This document shows positions 1-7,123 of a DNA stretch of 39,174 bases, one piece after another. Within the stretch, counting starts at the first letter, position 1. Each line of letters opens with the position of its first letter. Position numbers and translations under genes: made by a program. Source of the DNA: an uncultured Bacteroides sp. Its GTDB lineage: Bacteria; Bacteroidota; Bacteroidia; Bacteroidales; Bacteroidaceae. Where the stretch lies: the NCBI GenBank assembly GCA_900555635.1, contig USLU01000045.1:1-39174 (forward strand), in the 5' to 3' direction. The notes beneath the pieces are model-generated. The model was not told where the DNA came from. It saw nothing but the letters and a program-made list of their open reading frames with translations, and did no database searches.

Positions 1-64
1 ATGCAACGATAACAACCATTACCGAAGCATAAATGATAGTATAACTATTACTATTGGTATTCAT
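1..64 (-). CDS. nqrC: Na+-translocating NADH:quinone oxidoreductase subunit C, N-terminal fragment
   Basis: Only the first 21 codons lie in the window; the gene runs off the left edge. The ATG is the complement of 62-64 and reads MNTNSNSYTIIYASVMVVIV, a short polar start followed by a hydrophobic helix, which fits the N-terminal membrane anchor of NqrC. It begins 14 bases after the nqrB stop on the same strand, and nqrA-nqrB-nqrC is the usual order in this operon. NqrC carries a covalently bound FMN in the sodium pump, but that part of the protein is outside the window. The identification rests on position plus the anchor sequence. Confidence 0.85.
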   Translation of the reverse strand, partial: MNTNSNSYTIIYASVMVVIVA

Positions 65-78
65 TTCTTTCCGGTATT

Positions 79-1263
79 TTAATTGTTAGACTTGATTGCA
101 CGTTTTTCGCGACGACCGATGTTGCCCTGTACTACACAGTAGTCAATCAGCGGAGCGAAGATGTTCATCAGCAAGATGGCAAGCATCATACCTTCGGGAT
201 AACCGGGGTTCAGTACACGGATAATGATAGCCATTGCACCGATAAGGAATCCGAAGATGTATTTACCTGTCTCCGTACGAGCTGAGGTTACAGGGTCGGT
301 AGCCATAAATACAGCACCGAAGCAGAAACCACCTAACACAAGGTGTTCGTACCAAGGCATGTGAGCCATAGCAGTGTCAGGACCGATTGTGTTGAATATA
401 GCTCCCATGAATGCACCGCCTACGAATACAGAGAACATAGTCTTCCAGCTTGCAATACCCGTCCACAACAACAGGATAGCACCGAGACCAATAGCAATCA
501 CACTTGTTTCACCGATTGAACCCGGAATCAAACCTGTCACCATGTCCCAGGAGAACGGCAGGTAGCCATTAGGATCGGTAGCCGTAGACGCTACTCCCAG
601 TGCAGTGGCACCGGAGAAACCATCCACAAACGTATCACCGCCCAAACCGAAAATAGTGTCACCCGGAATCCAAACCGACTCACCGGACATTTTTGTAGGA
701 TAAGCAAAGAACAAGAATGCACGGGTAACCAAAGCAACGTTAAACACGTTCATACCTGTACCACCGAATACTTCTTTTGCAAAGATTACAGCAAATGCAG
801 TGGCAACCGCCAGAATCCACAACGGACAATCCACCGGAACGATCATCGGAATCAACATACCCGAAACCAGGAAACCTTCCTGAATCTCTTCCTTCTTCCA
901 TTGAGCAATTACGAACTCAATGCCAAGACCCACTACATAAGATACAATAATTTTAGGCAATACTGCCAGGAAACCATACGCAAACATTTCGATGAAACCG
1001 CCGGTAACACCGGTAGCGCGGAAATGCTGGTAACCTACGTTATACATACCGAACAACAATGCCGGTATCAACGCAATAACCACGATTGACATGATGCGTT
1101 TGCTGTCAATGGAGTCGTGAATATGCGTTCCCGATTTCGAAGTCTTGTTGGGGACGAACAGGAATGTCTCAAATCCGTCGAACACAGACTGGAATGCGTG
1201 GAATTTGCCGCCCTCTTCAAAGTTCGGCTTTATCTTATCGATATAATTTCTTAACGCTTTCAT
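79..1263 (-). CDS. nqrB: Na+-translocating NADH:quinone oxidoreductase subunit B
   Basis: NqrB is the large membrane subunit of the Na+-NQR complex, which couples NADH oxidation and quinone reduction to sodium export. The 394-residue protein has a soluble N-terminus, then many hydrophobic helices from about residue 55 onward. The motif DGFSGATALG (about 214-223) matches the site where FMN is attached through a phosphoester bond to the threonine (T220 here). Length is normal for the family. It lies 32 bases downstream of nqrA and 14 bases upstream of nqrC, so the three are almost certainly co-transcribed. No truncation or frameshift is seen. Confidence 0.97.
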   Translation of the reverse strand: MKALRNYIDKIKPNFEEGGKFHAFQSVFDGFETFLFVPNKTSKSGTHIHDSIDSKRIMSIVVIALIPALLFGMYNVGYQHFRATGVTGGFIEMFAYGFLAVLPKIIVSYVVGLGIEFVIAQWKKEEIQEGFLVSGMLIPMIVPVDCPLWILAVATAFAVIFAKEVFGGTGMNVFNVALVTRAFLFFAYPTKMSGESVWIPGDTIFGLGGDTFVDGFSGATALGVASTATDPNGYLPFSWDMVTGLIPGSIGETSVIAIGLGAILLLWTGIASWKTMFSVFVGGAFMGAIFNTIGPDTAMAHMPWYEHLVLGGFCFGAVFMATDPVTSARTETGKYIFGFLIGAMAIIIRVLNPGYPEGMMLAILLMNIFAPLIDYCVVQGNIGRREKRAIKSNN

Positions 1264-1265
1264 TA

Positions 1266-1293
1266 TTAATTTTTAATTCTTAATTTTTAATTG
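1266..1293. repeat. 14-bp tandem repeat filling the nqrA-nqrB gap
   Basis: Two head-to-tail copies of a 14-base A/T-only unit, TTAATTTTTAATTC (1266-1279) and TTAATTTTTAATTG (1280-1293), differ only in the last base and occupy almost the whole 32-base gap between nqrA and nqrB. No binding protein is known to me. It may simply provide an unstructured A-rich leader for nqrB translation. Confidence 0.7.
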
Positions 1294-1295
1294 AA

Positions 1296-2645
1296 TTACG
1301 CCATTTCAGCACGAAGCATGTCGAGTCCTGCACGCACGATACGTTGTACTTCCACTTTGGAAGAGCAAACAAATTCGCAAAGCGCAAAATCTTCGGGAGC
1401 CACCTCATAGATGCCTAAAGCTTCCATACGGTCGATATCGCCTGCAATGATTGCTTTCACCAGATATTCGGGGAAGATGTCCATCGGGAATACACGGTCG
1501 TATTCGTTAGACATAATCATGTGACGTTCGCCACCTTTGATACGGGCGTCGATCACATATTCCTTCTTACCCATCAACCAGCTGAAATAAGAGCGATTGA
1601 CACTGAACTGATTGAAACGCGGCATAATCCAACCCAGCATTTCATGGATTTCATCTCCTTCGGGAATTACCGTCAGTTGGCTATCGAAAGCGCCGAGGAA
1701 ACCATTCGCAGCAATCTTCTTACCGGTCAGCACGTTACCACTGATGTAACGGAGATCTTTGTCGGTAGTCACATTACCTTTGAACACATCTGTTACCAAA
1801 GCACCCACCTGAAGTTTGCAGTAAGCAGGTTTCAGCACCTCAGAACCGGTAACAGCCACTGTACGAGTCATGTTTACACGACCGGTATTCATCAGTCTTC
1901 CGATGAAAATAACAGCTTCGGGACTGATAGTCCATACCGTTTCACCCTTCACAATCGGAGAAATGTGGTTGATTTGTACACCTACGTTACCTGCCGGATT
2001 AGGTCCGTCGAAAGCAGTGATAGTAACGTTCTTTGCCTGCGTCAGAGCGGCAGCTTTTTGTTTTACACTAATACCTAAGTACGTCTTTGCCATTTTGGAC
2101 AAAGCGTCGAGTCCTGTTTGGAAATTTGCTTCTTCACCTTTCAGAACGAATTCGAAATCGGGAGCCAGCGGATTGCTGTCGAAAGCAGAGATAAAAATCG
2201 CTTTCGGAGTAACCGTCGGATCAGCGACTACGTCGTACGGACGTTGGCGGATAAAAGCGAACATACCGGTTTGCAGAAGTGCTTCCTTCACCTGCTGAGC
2301 GCTCATCTTAGACGGGTCCATCTTGCCGAATTCTTCATAGTCTTGCTCAGCGGCAGCTTCTACGACGATGTTCAGCACCTTGCGACGGGCACCACGTTCC
2401 ACGCTTGTCACTACGCCGCTTACGGGCGAAACAAATTTCAACTCAGGATGATTCTTGTCGATAAACAAGGGTCCCCCAGCCATCACATATTCCTGCTCTT
2501 TAACCACCACTTTGGGAGTAATACCTGTAAAATCGTCGGGGACCAATGCATAAAATCCCGGTTCTTTTACAGACATAAACTCTTGGGCAGCAGCGCCTTT
2601 CAGGTTAATGTCAAGGCCTTTGCGTAACTTAATTACATTTGCCAT
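1296..2645 (-). CDS. nqrA: Na+-translocating NADH:quinone oxidoreductase subunit A
   Basis: NqrA is the cytoplasm-facing subunit of the Na+-NQR complex, with a known role in quinone binding. The 449-residue product begins MANVIKLRKGLDINLKGAA, the characteristic NqrA start (the family opens with an IxxGLD(I/L)xxxG-type stretch), and has no membrane helices, as expected. A lipoyl/barrel-like N-terminal region (about 30-110) contains the FVSPVSGVV segment seen in NqrA and RnfC relatives. It is the first gene of the operon, with a -7 promoter element 38-45 bases upstream of the ATG. Length is normal for the family. Confidence 0.96.
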   Translation of the reverse strand: MANVIKLRKGLDINLKGAAAQEFMSVKEPGFYALVPDDFTGITPKVVVKEQEYVMAGGPLFIDKNHPELKFVSPVSGVVTSVERGARRKVLNIVVEAAAEQDYEEFGKMDPSKMSAQQVKEALLQTGMFAFIRQRPYDVVADPTVTPKAIFISAFDSNPLAPDFEFVLKGEEANFQTGLDALSKMAKTYLGISVKQKAAALTQAKNVTITAFDGPNPAGNVGVQINHISPIVKGETVWTISPEAVIFIGRLMNTGRVNMTRTVAVTGSEVLKPAYCKLQVGALVTDVFKGNVTTDKDLRYISGNVLTGKKIAANGFLGAFDSQLTVIPEGDEIHEMLGWIMPRFNQFSVNRSYFSWLMGKKEYVIDARIKGGERHMIMSNEYDRVFPMDIFPEYLVKAIIAGDIDRMEALGIYEVAPEDFALCEFVCSSKVEVQRIVRAGLDMLRAEMA

Positions 2646-2682
2646 GCGTTTATATAAAATAATGGTTTCATTAATTTGCCCG

Positions 2683-2690
2683 CAAAAGTA
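2683..2690 (-). promoter_or_regulatory. Bacteroides-type -7 element for the nqr operon
   Basis: Read on the minus strand this is TACTTTTG, a full match to the Bacteroides -7 consensus TAnnTTTG, 38 bases upstream of the nqrA ATG. No good TTTG -33 box is visible at the usual distance, so strength is uncertain. Confidence 0.6.
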
Positions 2691-2790
2691 ATAAATAATA
2701 ATGTGAATTAAGAGTAAAAAAGAAAGGAATTACGGATAAATTTCCGCAATCCATGCCGTTTACGGGCACGAGTATATTTAAACATCAAAA

Positions 2791-2929
2791 ATGACACCTG
2801 TGGCACCCTATTTTACAAACTTTATATATAGAAACATGTTACCATACACACGTATAGTTTGTGTGTGATAATATGTTTTGTCTCGCGCGCGTAACGTTTA
2901 TTTATACATTAGGGTGACACAAGTGTCAT
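2791..2929. repeat. Imperfect 139-bp inverted repeat upstream of nqrA
   Basis: The ends ATGACACCTGTGGCACCCT (2791-2809) and the reverse complement of 2911-2929 match at 17 of 19 positions. Inside, 2832-2851 and 2861-2878 form a second, bulged inverted repeat. The element contains no ORF, has no recognisable target duplication, and lies directly next to the perfect hairpin at 2952-3029. It could be an operator/attenuator region for nqr or a small non-autonomous element; I cannot tell which. Confidence 0.6.
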
Positions 2930-2951
2930 ATCCACCTTTTCGGTTACTTAT

Positions 2952-3029
2952 GCACTTATGTCCGTCAGCCCACACACTTATCTGCATTCACTGACGCAGA
3001 TAAGTGTGTGGGCTGACGGACATAAGTGC
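2952..3029. repeat. Perfect 34-bp inverted repeat (long hairpin)
   Basis: The arms 2952-2985 and 2996-3029 are exact reverse complements over 34 bases with a 10-base loop. The hairpin starts 10 bases beyond the peptidase stop codon. A T-rich run follows on the plus strand only, so as an intrinsic terminator it would act best on plus-strand (antisense) transcripts; on the peptidase mRNA it would be a very stable 3' stem without a U-tract. Arm length far exceeds a normal terminator. Confidence 0.85.
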
Positions 3030-3039
3030 TTTTTATTTC

Positions 3040-4440
3040 TTATTTTTCTTCCGCAAACATGGGATCCCATGCCGGTAGACGGATAGGCTTTTGTTTGAAT
3101 AATTCCATAATTTTGGCAGGAACATATTTATTTTCCACTACCAGGCGGAACATGTATTCATTAAACCATTCATCGGTCATAATGAGGTGTCCCTGATATC
3201 CGCTTCCGGCTCCCCAACTATTCTCAACCATCCATTTCACGGGCTTTCCTTCTTTGTTCAAGTCTACAGCCATCAGTGTCATAGCATGTGACGAGCCACT
3301 GGAAAAAGTCTCAATACGCTGTTTCTTATCCATTCCGAAAGTGGTGCCCATTAACGATTCGTAGTCATAGTTTTTCACATCGAGCAGTCCACGGTCCGAA
3401 TCCAGAAACTTGCCTACATCGCAAGAAAAATACATCATGGTACTGTCTTTCAAGGAAGCAATAGCCATTTCTTTAATGTCCTCGATAGGGAGATTGACGT
3501 ACGTCCAGTTCTTGCCATCGTAACGGTGACGGTCGTAATCTATCTCATAACATTTATAATACTCGCGGCTAGGATCATTCATAAGCATCACGTAATTGGT
3601 CAACAGTTGTTTGTCGCCATACTTATCGAGAAAAGACATCGGGGTATGGTGTTCTGTTTCAACAACATTGCCTTTGGCGTCCTTACGCACAAAATCGAAC
3701 TCTGTGGGAGGTACGCCAAGATTCAACACCAACATGCGATAGATCGTACCGAGCATAGCCGTTTTTTCTTTCTCCAAAGCGACGTTTTTTGCACCTTTAG
3801 CGGCCATATCACGCAGTTGCAAACCATATTCTTTCAGTTTCAGAGAAATGAGATTTGCCATACGCGAAGTACTTTCGCTACTATTGGTTTCGGGCATCGC
3901 CTCTTTAGGTACCAAGCCGTATTTCGATACAATATCGGCAACTCCCGTAAATGTTCCGCCATCGCTTAACGGGTTCTTAAACAACCATTCAACGGTTTTA
4001 TCACTCAACGGTTTATCACTCGTATCGATTATACCTTGCAAAAAAAGATTAGACTTTTCCAATTGATCCCAAAAGAACGGATATATCTGAGAAAACTCAA
4101 AGGACGGGAAACCGTAACTAGCCAATGCCTTGGCACGCATTACATTCAATCCTGTAAACAACCAGCAACGGCCGGATGATTTCTGGTCTGTAATGCCCTT
4201 CGAATCTACTTTAATAGAAAAATTAGTATCCATTCCTTTCTGATTATCCAAGTTTACAGCCAACTTACGGATATCATTATTACTAATGGCATTACGGATG
4301 GCTTTGTCGGATGCCGTACCCTGATAGCTTTGCTGGATCTGCTTCAACATAGAGTCGCTGATCCCTCCTTTTCCGTCTTGTGCGTACGTAGAAAACAAAG
4401 TGGCACTAAAAACAATTACTGATATTATTCGTTTATTCAT
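3040..4440 (-). CDS. pepC: Exported C1B cysteine peptidase (aminopeptidase C / bleomycin hydrolase family)
   Basis: This is a papain-fold peptidase of family C1B. The catalytic Cys is in SSGRCWLF (C92), the His in SSGSSHAMTL (H385) and the Asn in MVENSWG (N407). The C-terminus RLPAWDPM near the end resembles the LPxWDPM tail of bleomycin hydrolases, where the C-terminus acts in substrate trimming. Unlike cytosolic PepC, it begins with a clear signal peptide, MNKRIISVIVFSATLFSTYA, without a lipobox cysteine, so a periplasmic or secreted peptidase is inferred. At 466 residues it is slightly longer than cytosolic members, as the signal peptide would predict. It is monocistronic, flanked by the long hairpin downstream. 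Substrate is unknown. Confidence 0.9.
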   Translation of the reverse strand: MNKRIISVIVFSATLFSTYAQDGKGGISDSMLKQIQQSYQGTASDKAIRNAISNNDIRKLAVNLDNQKGMDTNFSIKVDSKGITDQKSSGRCWLFTGLNVMRAKALASYGFPSFEFSQIYPFFWDQLEKSNLFLQGIIDTSDKPLSDKTVEWLFKNPLSDGGTFTGVADIVSKYGLVPKEAMPETNSSESTSRMANLISLKLKEYGLQLRDMAAKGAKNVALEKEKTAMLGTIYRMLVLNLGVPPTEFDFVRKDAKGNVVETEHHTPMSFLDKYGDKQLLTNYVMLMNDPSREYYKCYEIDYDRHRYDGKNWTYVNLPIEDIKEMAIASLKDSTMMYFSCDVGKFLDSDRGLLDVKNYDYESLMGTTFGMDKKQRIETFSSGSSHAMTLMAVDLNKEGKPVKWMVENSWGAGSGYQGHLIMTDEWFNEYMFRLVVENKYVPAKIMELFKQKPIRLPAWDPMFAEEK

Positions 4441-4479
4441 AATTAGATAAAATGTTTAGAAATGCAATTTGACAATGTG

Positions 4480-4487
4480 CAAAATTA
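4480..4487 (-). promoter_or_regulatory. Possible -7 element for the C1B peptidase gene
   Basis: The minus strand reads TAATTTTG, matching TAnnTTTG, 39 bases upstream of the peptidase ATG. No convincing -33 box is seen. Confidence 0.4.
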
Positions 4488-4564
4488 ATTGCTTTTTTGA
4501 AACTTTTAGTAAAATCTTTAGATTTATTGTACATCAAGTTGAAAACTAATTGAAAAATAATAGT

Positions 4565-4572
4565 TTTCTTTG
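4565..4572 (+). promoter_or_regulatory. Probable -7 element deciding the start of the next gene
   Basis: TTTCTTTG differs from TAnnTTTG at one position. An upstream in-frame ATG at 4550 would put this element inside the coding region. The ATG at 4592 lies 20 bases downstream of it and starts a proper signal peptide, so 4592 is the preferred start. Confidence 0.45.
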
Positions 4573-4591
4573 CACCCACATTCGGACGAAT

Positions 4592-5785
4592 ATGAAAAGA
4601 TATATAATAGGTATGATTGCGTTGTTTATAGTAGCAACCACCGTTTCTGCCCAGATTTCAGAAACAAACGACACGACTCGCACACTAACTAAAAGCGAAT
4701 TACGTAAGCAGAAAGTTGCCAAGCGAAATTTCCATTATAACATTTTAGGTGGTCCCAGTTACACTCCGGACTTTGGCGTATTGATAGGCGGAAGCTCGTT
4801 GATGACCTTCCGCATGAATCCGAGCGATACCACACAGCTACGTTCTGTTGTACCCGTTGCCGTTGCACTGATGTTCAAAGGAGGAATCAATCTGATGACA
4901 AAGCCTCAGTTGTTCTTCAAAGAGGACCGTTTTCGTATTTTCGGAAAATTCAGTTATAAGAACACTCAAGAAAACATCTATGGCATTGGTTATTCTACCA
5001 ATAAAGATTATGTCCGTAGCGATACCACCAGCCAATACCGGTACAGTGGCGTCCAAATAAACCCTTGGTTCCTGTTCCGTTTAGGGCGCAGCAACTTTTT
5101 TGCAGGACCACAGATCGACATCAACTACGACCATATCACAGACCCTGCCAAGCACTTGATAGAGCAACCTTTCTACCAGGAAGCCGGAGGTACGGACAAA
5201 GGATATAAAAATTTCATTTCCGGTGTCGGTTTCCTGTTGACATACGATAGCCGTGACCTTCCGGCAAACGCCTACAAGGGACTTTATCTCGATTTCCGGG
5301 GAATGATGTATTCCAAAATCATCGGTAGTAACAATAATTTCTACCGGTTGGAATTAGATTACCGCCAATACAAATCTGTAGGAAAACGTAAAGTTATCGC
5401 CTGGACTGCACAGTCCAAAAATGTATTTGGCGATATTCCTCTGAATCAATATGCCCTTACAGGTACTCCTTTCGACCTTCGTGGTTATTACATGGGGCAG
5501 TATCGCGACAAGTCTTCGCATGTAGTAATGGCGGAATATCGCCAGATGATAAACACCGACAAGAGCAGTTGGATAAAACGTATGCTCAATCATGTCGGTT
5601 TCGTAGCTTGGACCGGATGTGGCTTCATGGGTCCTACTCCCGGAAAAATAGAAGGAGTATTACCCAACTACGGTGTTGGACTACGTATCGAGGTACAACC
5701 CCGCATGAATGTCCGTCTGGATTTAGGAAAGAATACCGTCAATAATCAAACGTTATTCTATTTCAATATGACAGAAGCTTTTTAA
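4592..5785 (+). CDS. Omp85/BamA-type outer-membrane beta-barrel protein without POTRA domains
   Basis: The 397-residue protein starts with a signal peptide (MKRYIIGMIALFIVATTVSA, then Q), followed by a short linker rich in charged residues and a barrel with alternating aromatic/polar strands. The sequence FDLRGYYMG (LRGY at 296-299) corresponds to the conserved (V/L)RG(F/Y) motif of the Omp85 lid loop, which supports membership of the bacterial surface antigen (D15/BamA) barrel family. The typical N-terminal POTRA repeats are absent; the barrel starts almost directly after the signal peptide. The 4592 start is chosen over an in-frame ATG at 4550 because the longer form would place a hydrophilic stretch and the promoter before the signal peptide. 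Ligand or client is unknown. Confidence 0.8.
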   Translation: MKRYIIGMIALFIVATTVSAQISETNDTTRTLTKSELRKQKVAKRNFHYNILGGPSYTPDFGVLIGGSSLMTFRMNPSDTTQLRSVVPVAVALMFKGGINLMTKPQLFFKEDRFRIFGKFSYKNTQENIYGIGYSTNKDYVRSDTTSQYRYSGVQINPWFLFRLGRSNFFAGPQIDINYDHITDPAKHLIEQPFYQEAGGTDKGYKNFISGVGFLLTYDSRDLPANAYKGLYLDFRGMMYSKIIGSNNNFYRLELDYRQYKSVGKRKVIAWTAQSKNVFGDIPLNQYALTGTPFDLRGYYMGQYRDKSSHVVMAEYRQMINTDKSSWIKRMLNHVGFVAWTGCGFMGPTPGKIEGVLPNYGVGLRIEVQPRMNVRLDLGKNTVNNQTLFYFNMTEAF

Positions 5786-5788
5786 CAC

Positions 5789-5804
5789 ATGCAAAGGTTT
5801 GCAT
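5789..5804. repeat. 16-bp palindrome just after the barrel gene
   Basis: ATGCAAAGGTTTGCAT is a perfect palindromic hairpin core (7-bp arms, 2-base centre), followed by a further TTTGCAAAG. It lies 4 bases after the stop codon and about 70 bases before the next promoter. It could be an operator for the glycosyltransferase operon; as a terminator it would be short and has no T-tract right behind it. Confidence 0.4.
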
Positions 5805-5832
5805 CGATTTGCAAAGTTTTTTCAAACATTTT

Positions 5833-5864
5833 CTTGCATCAGAAAAAGATTATCCATACTTTTG
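5833..5864 (+). promoter_or_regulatory. Promoter of the glycosyltransferase-kinase operon
   Basis: A -33-like CTTG (5833-5836) is separated by 20 bases from TACTTTTG (5857-5864), a full match to TAnnTTTG. The start site would fall near 5870. A 7-bp inverted repeat, TTTGGCG (5861-5867) with CGCCAAA (5886-5892), overlaps the -7 element and could act as operator or leader hairpin. Confidence 0.6.
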
Positions 5865-5912
5865 GCGAGCAATAATTATTTATAGCGCCAAAAAACAATA
5901 TAATCTGATACA

Positions 5913-7103
5913 ATGAAAGTCTGCGAGATACTCTTCTGGATAAGTGTCTTTATAGTTTTCTATACCTACATAGGATACGGAATTCTGTTATACATCCTCG
6001 TTAAGATAAAAGAATCTTTTCGCAAACCTTCTTGCCGCCTGATTCCTGCTGATGCAGACTTACCCGAACTAACCCTATTTATAGCAGCATATAATGAAGA
6101 AGCAGTTGTAGATGAAAAAATGCGCAACTGCCTTGAGTTGGATTATCCTACGAACAAGCTTCATATCTTATGGGTAACCGACGGCAGTAACGATCACACC
6201 AATGAGTATCTTGCGCGTTGGCCACAAGCCACCGTCCTCCACCAACCCGAACGCCAAGGCAAAACTGCTGCTCTTAACCGGGGAATGGAATTCGTAAAAA
6301 CCCCGCTTGTGGTGTTTACCGATGCCAATACCCATTTGAATACCGAAGCTTTACGCGAAATTGTATATGCCTTTACTGATCCTAAAGTAGGATGTGTAGC
6401 AGGCGAAAAACGTATTGCCATGCAAACCAAGGATAATGCCGCCTCCGGTGGCGAAGGAATGTATTGGAAATACGAATCCACCCTCAAAGCGTTGGATGCA
6501 CGGTTATACTCGGCAGTGGGTGCAGCAGGTGAACTCTTTGCCATACGGCGCGAATTGTTCGAGAAGATGAAAACTGATACTTTGCTTGATGATTTCATCC
6601 TATCTCTGCGCATTGTGATGCACGGTTACACCATTGCTTATTGTGCCGGTGCATACGCTGTGGAAAGTGGTTCGGCAGATATGCGTGAAGAAGAAAAGCG
6701 CAAAGTACGTATCGCTGCCGGCGGCTTGCAATCCATCTGGCGGTTACGCCCTCTTTTAAATCTCTTCCGTTACGGAATATTCAGTTTTCAATATATATCT
6801 CACCGGGTACTGCGCTGGTCGCTCACACCCGTATTATTGTTTCTATTGCTTCCCCTCAACACAATTCTCATCTTCACGACAAACACTCCTTTACTGTATG
6901 CCATTATCTGGCTGCTACAAGCGATTTTTTACCTCATGGGAAGTTGGGGCTACTACCTTTCAACGAAGCAAATTAAAAACAAAATACTCTTTATACCTTA
7001 CTATTTCCTCTTTATGAATATCAATGTCATAAGAGGATTCAACTACCTGCGAAAGCGAAAAGGGAATAAAAGCGGAGCATGGGAGAAGGCTAAAAGGGCA
7101 TAA
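5913..7103 (+). CDS. Membrane-bound family 2 glycosyltransferase
   Basis: A GT-A fold inverting glycosyltransferase of the processive type. It has an N-terminal membrane helix (about 7-30), a cytoplasmic GT2 domain (about 50-280) and three C-terminal membrane helices (about 290-385). Visible motifs are FIAAYNEE (56-63), WVTDGSND (87-94), the metal-binding FTDANT (135-140, D137) and the LLDDF acceptor/catalytic acid region (D226, D227). The Q-x-x-R-W motif of cellulose and PNAG synthases is replaced by GGLQSIWR (270-277), as in many uncharacterised GT2 proteins. Product could be an exopolysaccharide or a lipid-linked sugar; the sequence does not decide. The gene ends 20 bases before the kinase gene, so the two are probably co-transcribed. 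Confidence 0.85.
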   Translation: MKVCEILFWISVFIVFYTYIGYGILLYILVKIKESFRKPSCRLIPADADLPELTLFIAAYNEEAVVDEKMRNCLELDYPTNKLHILWVTDGSNDHTNEYLARWPQATVLHQPERQGKTAALNRGMEFVKTPLVVFTDANTHLNTEALREIVYAFTDPKVGCVAGEKRIAMQTKDNAASGGEGMYWKYESTLKALDARLYSAVGAAGELFAIRRELFEKMKTDTLLDDFILSLRIVMHGYTIAYCAGAYAVESGSADMREEEKRKVRIAAGGLQSIWRLRPLLNLFRYGIFSFQYISHRVLRWSLTPVLLFLLLPLNTILIFTTNTPLLYAIIWLLQAIFYLMGSWGYYLSTKQIKNKILFIPYYFLFMNINVIRGFNYLRKRKGNKSGAWEKAKRA

Positions 7104-7123
7104 AATTAAAACCTTATAGCATA

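Noticed and set aside
4550..4591. Earlier ATG for the Omp85-like gene
   Set aside because: The 14 extra residues are hydrophilic, precede a complete signal peptide and overlap the promoter.
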